NCBI GenBank assembly: GCA_026874595.1
Contig: CM049314.1
Location: 56,406,300-56,470,299, forward strand
Direction: 5' to 3'
Source: Sipunculus nudus
Lineage: Eukaryota; Annelida; Sipuncula; Golfingiida; Sipunculidae
DNA length: 64,000 bases
The translations under genes were made by a program, and so were the position numbers. The notes below the pieces were generated by a model that was not told the DNA's origin, did no database searches, and saw only the letters and a list, made by a program, of their open reading frames with translations. This document shows positions 57,201-64,000 of the stretch, piece by piece (the first letter of the stretch is position 1; each line of letters opens with the position of its first letter).

Positions 57201-60200
57201 TTAAATAAAGAGCCGCTCATGTTTGTCCACCACAGAAATAATCATGTATTAAATCAAGAGCTGCTCATTTTTGTCTCTATAGAGCTGCTCATGTTTGTCT
57301 GTCACAGAACTACTCATGCATTAAATAAAGAGCCGCTCATGTTTGTCCACCACAGAAATAATCATGTATTAAATAAAGAGCTGCTCATGTTTGTCAATTT
57401 CAGAGCTGCTCATGTTTGTCCATCACAGAACTACTCATGCATTAAATAAAGAGCCGCTCATGTTTGTCCACCACAGAAATAATCATGTATTAAATCAAGA
57501 GCTGCTCATTTTTGTCTCTATAGAGCTGCTCATGTTTGTCTGTCACAGAACTACTCATGCATTAAATAAAGAGCCGCTCATGTTTGTCCACCACAGAAAT
57601 AATCATGTATTAAATCAAGAGCTGCTCATTTTTGTCTCTATAGAGCTGCTCATGTTTGTCTGTCACAGAACTACTCATGCATTAAATAAAGAGCCGCTCA
57701 TGTTTGTCCACCACAGAAATAATCATGTATTAAATCAAGAGCTGCTCATTTTTGTCTCTATAGAGCTGCTCATGTTTGTCTGTCACAGAACTACTCATGC
57801 ATTAAATAAAGAGCCGCTCATGTTTGTCCACCACAGAAATAATCATGTATTAAATCAAGAGCTGCTCATTTTTGTCTCTATAGAGCTGCTCATGTTTGTC
57901 TGTCACAGAACTACTCATGCATTAAATAAAGAGCCGCTCATGTTTGTCCACCACAGAAATAATCATGTATTAAATAAAGAGCTGCTCATTTTTGTCTCTA
58001 TAGAGCTGCTCATGTTTGTCTGTCACAGAACTACTCATGCATTAAATAAAGAGCTGCTCATGTTTGTCAATTTCAGAGCTGCTCATGTTTGTCCATCACA
58101 GAGCTACTCGTGTTTGTCCATCACAGGCCTACTCATGTATTAAAAAAGGGCTGCTCACGTTTGTCCATCACAAAGCTACTTATGTTTGTCCATCACAGAG
58201 CTACTCATGTTTGCCCATCAAAAAACCACTCATGTATTTAATCAAGATTCTCATATTTTTCTATCACAAAACTACTTATATATTTAATCAAGAGCTGCTC
58301 ATGTTTGTCCATCACAGAACTACTCATGCATTTAAAAAACGGCTCATGTTTGTCCATCACAGAGCTACTACTCATGTTTGTCCATCACAGTAATATTCAT
58401 GAATTTAATCTAAGAGCTGCTCATGTTTGTCATTCACAGGGCTACTCGTGTTTGTCCATCACAAGACTACTCATGTATTAAATCAAGGGCTGCTCATGTT
58501 TGTCCATCACAGAGCTACTCATGTTTGTCCATCAAAGAACAACATCAACAATGTAAGTAGTTCTTTGATGGACAAACAGAAGTTTGTGATCTCACCATAC
58601 AATATTTAACACAGAGTATATCCATAATTTTATGAATTAATTATACGAAGTAATATCTTCAAAAAATCGAGAAAAAAAGGACAGGGACCCAAGTGAATAT
58701 CTAAAGAGAAGAAACCGCTGTTTACTTTCGGCAGATAATTTACAGATGATTATTAATGATAACTCTTTCAGGTTAACGGTAACCACAGGCGCTTGATTTG
58801 CTTTTATAGTGTAGATTTCGGTTAAATTTGTTACCTTACTGGGACATTTCCTTATAACTATTACTTATCTGACATTTTCCTAGCTCTTTTTACACTATTT
58901 GGTCCATCTCTTTATTATTTACTTGATATTTGAGATAGGCAGGCAAGAAGCTGCTGTGTGTAAACGTCCGACGCACAGACATACCACACCCGTGTATTAT
59001 TTGGCCAGTTGAGTACCTGGGACCAAAAGAGGTTTGGCAAAGGGATAATTTCTTAGATCTCAAGCGTTTCTTGACAGCTTCGTTTGTTAGTAAATCTTTA
59101 CCCAAATAGATTTTGCTTCTTTAAGTATGATAGCATGTTGGTGCGTTTATTTTTTCAGGAAGGTGGTGACGATCTATATATGAAATGGTGCGACGACGAA
59201 GAACGGCTTGTATATTTTGAGGAATATGGAGACAGCGGATTCAGCCTTCAACTCGTTGAACCAGATACAAGTGAGTACACATATTTAAGCATACAGATAC
59301 ATTGTTATCTGTATATTGTTATATTTTTTTTCCAATGAGGAACAAAAATTATTCCCAATTCGTCCATTATGTTAAAAGGCGAACATAGATCTAGTTAACA
59401 TTTCACAATACAATATCAGCAGTGAGGGCTAACACATGTACCAGCGCCATCATGCTTTCATTGCTTGCCGGAAATCTTTGATTTTATGCCTGTTTGCGGG
59501 TGTGTTTGTTTGCTTGTGACGATTTTTTTTCGTCAGTACTCCCCTGGCCACAATTTTGGTAGCAATCGATCCCAAACTTACAGGGTTGATTGAAAGTAAA
59601 AAATCCTGGAAATCCATTGTTTTTGGTCATCATAGGTCAAATGGGAAGGTCAAGGTCATCATAACTTTATTAATATTGTTTCTATCTTCACAAATCTAGG
59701 CTAATTTTCTTCATCTGCGTCTTTTCATATGATGGTTTTGTCATCTTTTCTCAACTTTGTGTCACTTTGTCATTATGTCTGTATGTCTGTCAGTTAAAAT
59801 CAATTTCGCCTTCTTGCTAGTGCCAATGTCTTAAATATAGCATTCTACAGGCCACAGTTTTGCAAGAATCCTTTTTAAACTGGTAAATTTTATGTCTTAC
59901 ACTTATATCTCAAAACTTATTTTTCATTTTCTTGATATGGCCAATAGAGGGCGCTGCACTCGAACTTCATCAACATATCATTTTTTGACAATATCTCCAA
60001 AACCATAAACCTAAATTACAAAAACTATAGCATAAATCTTCCTTTGAGTCTTCTCCATAACCTGTTATGTCATCTTGTCTCAGCTTTGTGTCACTTTGTC
60101 AGTATGTCTGTCTGTCTGTCAGTTGTCCTCGATTTTGCCTTCTTGCTAGTTCTTGTGTCATATATAGCATTCTACAGGCCACACTTTTGCAGAAATCCTT

Positions 60201-61050
60201 TTGAAACTGGTGATTCTTATGCTTTAGGGGGCGCTGCAATTGAAACAATACAACATATCATTTTCGCCATATCTCCGGAGCTGTAAACCTTCATTACATA
60301 AAATTAAGCTAATAACTTCCTCTGGGTTTTCTACATAACTTGATCAAGTCATCTGGTCTCAACTTTGTGTCACGTTGTCAGTATGTTGGTCACTTCAAAA
60401 CATTCAAAATGTTTTTTTCCTCATAACTTTGTCAATTCTGGTCCTATCTTCACAAACTTTGGTTCTTTTTTCCACCTTCGTCCTCTGCATAATTTAGTAT
60501 AGTTAACTAGTTTCAGCTTTGTGTCATTTTGTCAATATGTCTGTCTGTTTGTCAGTTGTCTTAAATTTTGCCTTCTTGCTGCTCTGGCCTTTGTTTTAAT
60601 AGCATTCTCAAGGTCAAAGTTTACCAGAAATCACTTTGCAACTTTCCCCTATCGCATACTGGAATGATTTCTTGAAGCTTTATGTGTATTTCTAAATAGG
60701 TCAATGTTCAAGGTCAAAGTCATGAAAAGCGTAAAATTATTATTTCCGTCGTAGCTTTGTCAATATTGGTCCAATCTTTATCGCTAATTAAACTAAGCTA
60801 GATTTCTTCCTCTTTGTCTTCTTTATGACATGTTTTGGTTATCTGTCCTCGAATCTGGGACAGAGTTTTTCCGGCAAGAGCGTGACCTCTGGTCGTCTTG
60901 TTTTTGAAGCGCTTTCATGTGCGTCCCAAATGTTACCAAAACAACGCTTCCGAAATAATCTTAAAAGTTAAAAATAATATTTCCTAATTGTCGACACTCA
61001 ATAATTCGGTGAAATTTTCCCGGCAGTAAATGTCACATTACTAGCATATA

Positions 61051-61119
<69 letters not shown>

Positions 61120-61230
61120 TGTGTAAGGAATCAAACGATTGATTCCTTACACATGATATATATTGATACGCTCTGGTTATACCATAGAGCACTTTGCCTT
61201 CAGTGCATTGCCAACAGCCTAGAAAGAACA

Positions 61231-61317
<87 letters not shown>

Positions 61318-63465
61318 TCATTGGAACCCCGGAATTAAGACCACATTCGGGACCAATTCTTAACTCACATTGTACATGATTTACAATGGATGAATAAAAC
61401 CTATAATTTAAAAAAAAAATTATTCATGGCTTTCATAAAAAAAAATTCCCTTCCGCTTACCAATAGCAACCATAACAAGATGAGGCAGCAAACATCAATA
61501 CACGGTCTGACAGCAATCAGATGTTGTGTGACAATTGGTTTGCCTGATTTCATATTTCATGGATTATATAGCTGAGTGAGCCCAACTCAGCAGGGAAACG
61601 AGTGCGAATTGAGCAGTTCTTTGATCACCTTACCCACTGGATAGACCAATATATTTTATTATAATTATCCTAAGCAGATATGCAGTGCAGTGGTTAGGAA
61701 GTCATTAAAGATACAAAAGGGCGGTTTATGAAAACCGAGAAAATTGTCAGTTATTACAAAAGACATAACATCCTTTCATCTATTGTAAGCTGCCCATGTA
61801 CACTTTGCTAATTACAACGCTTGAGTGACCTAAGGTTTATAGAAATTAATTACTTGTACACTCCTGAAATGGCCAATTTAGGGACAGTTTCAATTGTGGA
61901 ATGTTTATATGACTTATAACATTAATAAACCTTCAGGACCGGGCAAATTGGTCTTATTGTGACGGTGTTCCTAAAAGTGGGATGATCTTAAGGCGGGGTT
62001 CCACTTAGTAAATATATATATATATAGTTATATAGATAACCCCCCCTCCCCCTCTTGTTATAAAGGTAGGGCTTATTGTGAAGGTGTTCCTAAAAGTGGG
62101 ATGATCTTAAGTCAGGGTTCCACTTAGTAAATATATATATATATATAGTAATATAGATAACCCCCTCCCCTCTTGTATTAAAGGTAGGGCTTGGGGTATA
62201 TACCCCCTCCCCCGTATATTAACGCCTTTGGCATAGTTAAATGAATACAATAAAATTAAGTGTCATGGACTCCGTTATGTCGGGCATGTGCACATGTACA
62301 ACCCATACACGCAACAGTTGCACCGCGCGTTAACATGTGGTTTATTAATTCATGGAATAGACGGCATAGCAGCTCGATGAAGCAAGTCAACAAAAATTTT
62401 AGCCTGAGGGCCTTCCTGATAAGAAAGATGGTCTGGAGTTGTTCTATAATAAATCAGTCATTTTATATATGGCAGATGCTTGATAATGATAAGAGATTTG
62501 ATACCGAAATTTTATATTCTTTTATAGTAATACACTGGCATGGATATTTCACATTAGGATCTGATAGACATGTTACAAACAACAAAAAACGATGGACCAG
62601 TCTGAAAATACATATCCGACATTTGGTTAACAAGTCCTGTGTTAAGGCTAATTATAGATTAAGCATATTTATCGTAATTTATCATTAAGTCAGTTCAATT
62701 ATATCTGTAGAGATACAGGCCGTTACGACCCTGTGCCTTCCTGTAAAGTAGTCTATTTATTTATAATAATAAAAACATCAATGCTTTAGGCGAGAGGGGG
62801 CGGAGTGCTCGTTTTGTTTATATTCACGTGTTTAAAACGTATGGTACCCTAATAGATAGTCAAAACACATATGGATCCAAGTCCGGTGAACCAGAAATTT
62901 GCAATGGTCGTTTTGCAATCTTGATCGTTCACTCGTTTTTGCACATATGCAAAAAACCTACCGAGTTACAGTGTTTAAGTTTGTCAACATTACAAAACAG
63001 CTAGTGGATAAACATGCTCATGCTGTCGCAGAACGGGGCTTTATAAGACCTATCTTAACAAGAATTACCTAAGGTTCACTAACAGGTTAATTGGATAAGT
63101 CAGTATTCGCATAAATTCCATGCAAACGGTAGATGAATACTGGGCTTAAGAAAGCAAATCAGTAAAATTATATGTCTGTCTGTCAACAGATTACGGCTTA
63201 CTTAGTAATTGATAACTTTATCTGGTTTATTTCTTTTGCAGAGAAATACATATGCTCATGTGACGACAAAAGTGTTTGTATAGGCGATGACAAGGAAATA
63301 TTTCAGATGGACGGCAAACAGACTTACCAATGCATGAGAAGGGCGACACTCACAGCCATTTGGGCGTCAAGCCAGACCCTGACACTTACTGTAAGAGAAG
63401 GAAGACTCATTGCCATCGAAGGAATGACATCTGAAAAAGGTCAGACAAAATCCCTACAAGCGTAA
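52124..63465 (+). CDS. Unassigned Cys-rich protein, five exons, 246 aa (possible beta-trefoil)
   Basis: Exons 52124-52294, 52593-52708, 53926-54071, 59159-59270 and 63242-63465 join with GT-AG introns of phase 2, 1, 0 and 1. From ATG 52152 they give 246 residues and TAA. The first exon follows a pyrimidine tract and CAG (52123) and is open upstream of this ATG, so coding may start in an earlier exon. Visible features: no signal peptide or membrane segment from this start; 12 cysteines, with paired C-x-C motifs at residues 45/47, 54/56 and 177/179; and alternating beta-strand-like segments from about residue 88, e.g. [16 protein letters not shown] (103-118), [10 protein letters not shown] (163-172) and KKYICSC (173-179). 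The hydrophobic-Gly-Lys-Tyr-Leu pattern is reminiscent of beta-trefoil proteins, a guess from pattern only. I do not recognise the family. Introns 3 and 4 (5.1 and 4.0 kb) are filled with tandem repeats. Clean frame continuity across five exons makes a real gene likely. No AATAAA was found downstream, so a further exon beyond 63465 is possible. Confidence 0.7.
53130..53390. repeat. Partial TCGAGTCC-family element in intron 2 of the Cys-rich gene
   Basis: Contains ACTCCGAGTCAGACTCCGA at the left, a TTTAGCTCCCGATGC middle, AATAGTATGTGACAGAG, and GGACTCGAGATGGACTGATT with CGAGTCCTACAT at the right. The order matches 43905-44230. Confidence 0.5.
54141..54200. repeat. (TA)n microsatellite in intron 3
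   Basis: About 60 bp of TA, 70 bp after the exon 3 donor. Confidence 0.95.
54700..58545 (+). repeat. Intronic satellite: 23-25-bp monomers in 120-bp higher-order units
   Basis: The basic monomer is 25 bp (CACAGAGCTACTCATGTTTG plus TCCAT), alternating with 23-24-bp variants (GAACTACTCATGCATTAAAT plus AAA). In the centre (about 55320-58060) five monomers of 25, 23, 25, 23 and 24 bp form a 120-bp unit. Its marker word TTTTTGTCTCTATAGAGC occurs 14 times, often exactly 120 bp apart. Flanks (54700-55320 and 58060-58545) are irregular, diverged monomers. Because 120 is a multiple of three, one frame stays open for up to 250 codons with a 40-residue repeat. The array lies inside intron 3 and its frames begin and end within repeat units, so I treat them as non-coding. 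Confidence 0.9.
58522..58578. repeat. Perfect inverted repeat ending the satellite
   Basis: TGTTTGTCCATCAAAGAAC (58522-58540) is perfectly inverted at 58560-58578 with a 19-nt loop. One arm is the last satellite monomer and the other is the only clearly reversed monomer seen in the array. Confidence 0.85.
59630..60850 (+). repeat. Decayed tandem array, about 300-bp units, in intron 4
   Basis: Units share CTCAACTTTGTGTCACTTTG, a GTCTGTCTGTCAGTT run, TTGCCTTCTTGCTAGT, TAGCATTCTACAGGCCACA, AGGGGGCGCTGCA and CATATCATTTT...ATATCTCC. Starts are near 59750, 60080 and 60357, with a shorter unit near 60512. AAGGTCAAGGTCAT and TTCAAGGTCAAAGTCA words lie at its edges, as in the 23313-24885 repeat. Confidence 0.75.
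61053..61317. repeat. Two (TA)n tracts with a long palindrome between them
   Basis: (TA)n at 61053-61117 and 61233-61316. At the end of the first tract, CATGTGTAAGGAATCA (61118-61133) is perfectly inverted at 61140-61155. With the adjoining TA bases each arm is at least 23 bp, around a 6-nt loop (61134-61139). Confidence 0.85.
61953..62190 (+). repeat. Tandem duplication, 119-bp unit, in intron 4
   Basis: CTTATTGTG-CGGTGTTCCTA with AAAGTGGGATGATCTTAAG occurs at 61953 and again at 62072. Each copy carries its own short (TA)n, then ATAGATAACCCCC and a C-rich stretch. Confidence 0.9.
62200..62790. other. Intron 4 segment with an unexplained open frame
   Basis: A 142-codon frame (62260-62688, +) is the longest non-repeat frame in the introns. 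It has no domain I recognise. Flanking splice sites do not join it in phase with the neighbouring exons in any obvious way, and its codon content looks like AT-rich noncoding DNA. Left uncalled. Confidence 0.3.
62800..63070 (-). repeat. Repeat family D, partial copy 3
   Basis: Diverged from 39615-40050 but collinear: GTTTTGTTTATATTCACGTG, GTCGTTTTGCAA, TTGCACATATGCAAAAAACC, GTTTGTCAACATTAC, GTGGATAAACATG and GGCTTTATAAGA. It lies just upstream of the last exon. Confidence 0.5.
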
Positions 63466-63473
63466 TCAATGCT

Positions 63474-63800
63474 TAGTCCAGCGGTTAAGTTCCCATATTT
63501 GGAGGATTGTACAAAAAGTAAAGAAGCATGAAAGCTGGCAAAAGGATTCTTTGTAAGGCCAAGCCGAAAACATATTATCTTGGTCAAAATCCAAGATGGC
63601 GGCCAAGGTGGCCGCCATATTAGTAAATGTCAACAACCCGAGTTATAATGTCCCGAGAAACCATTGCAAGTATTGTAATACTATGTTCTTTGGATCGAAA
63701 AATTCAAGTTTTTAGGTTCCAAACCTCTACAGGTATTCATTATCTGGTTTTTATCAAGAATTTGGTAATATTCCCATTAGTCCAGCGATTAAGCTGCATA
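63474..63800 (+). repeat. Short direct repeat pair after the last exon
   Basis: TTAGTCCAGCGGTTAAGTTC (63473) recurs as TTAGTCCAGCGATTAAGCTG (63778). The interval contains the YY1-like palindrome at 63591-63618. Confidence 0.5.
63591..63618. promoter_or_regulatory. Inverted pair of YY1-type motifs
   Basis: AAGATGGCGGCC reads on the + strand, and ATGGCGGCC recurs on the minus strand (arms 63596-63604 and 63610-63618, loop AAGGT). AAGATGGCGGC is the known consensus of the zinc-finger factor YY1. Use as a regulatory site here is inference. It might equally be part of a dispersed repeat. Confidence 0.35.
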
Positions 63801-64000
63801 TTGAGAAAAATTGTCGAAAAGATGAAAGAAGGATAAAACTTAGCATAATAATTTTCCAGACCATATACCAAATTCAAAATACAGCATTTGATAATCATCT
63901 TGTTATATAGAACCAGAAAAGAGTATTCAGTATCTTACTTTTCCCATTTTTGCTGGCAAGCGTGATTCAGACAGATATTCATTAGCACTGTCTTCTCTGA

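Noticed and set aside
54784-58143. Series of His/Leu-rich repeat proteins of 90-250 residues
   Set aside because: These are frames through the 120-bp satellite in an intron, begin and end inside repeat units, and have no splice or start context.
62260-62688. 142-codon frame in intron 4 as an extra exon
   Set aside because: No matched splice sites in a compatible phase, no domain, and exons 4 and 5 already join cleanly without it.

Overview
This is a eukaryotic, AT-rich, intron-containing and very repeat-rich window, most likely from a marine invertebrate and probably a mollusc such as a bivalve. That assignment is an inference from gene structure (small exons, GT-AG introns), tRNA-derived SINEs, long (TA)n tracts, tandem arrays and FLYWCH/MULE and hAT type DNA transposons. 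No operon, CRISPR, rRNA or intact tRNA gene was seen.

Layout. 1-4147: intergenic DNA with two copies of a tRNA-derived SINE, a second SINE type and TCA-rich and AATTG-rich simple repeats. 4148-11366: a 7.2 kb Mutator-like (MULE) DNA transposon with about 1.3 kb terminal inverted repeats, enclosing a broken two-exon transposase gene (FLYWCH zinc finger, then MULE catalytic core). 11367-21948: repeats and anonymous DNA. 21949-25078: a 3.1 kb non-autonomous hAT-like element inserted in a minisatellite. It carries a nested repeat full of nuclear-receptor half-sites and one perfect estrogen-response-element palindrome. 25085-32545: two minisatellites, a duplicated repeat and otherwise featureless DNA. 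32572-38159: a five-exon monocarboxylate transporter-like (SLC16/MFS) gene that gives a complete 422-residue protein. 38160-52100: dispersed repeat families, several of them seen elsewhere in the window in direct or inverted orientation. 52124-63465: a second five-exon gene, with a 246-residue Cys-rich product that I cannot assign. Its third intron holds a 3.8 kb satellite with 120-bp higher-order repeats, and its fourth holds a decayed tandem array of about 300-bp units and TA-rich palindromes.

The two protein genes are on the + strand and look functionally unrelated: one is a membrane transporter, the other a probable soluble protein. The rest of the window is dominated by mobile and tandem repeats, and most open frames outside these genes are by-products of repeats. 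The best candidates for something undescribed are the long-TIR MULE, the hAT/ERE-bearing repeat family, the intronic higher-order satellite and the unassigned Cys-rich gene.
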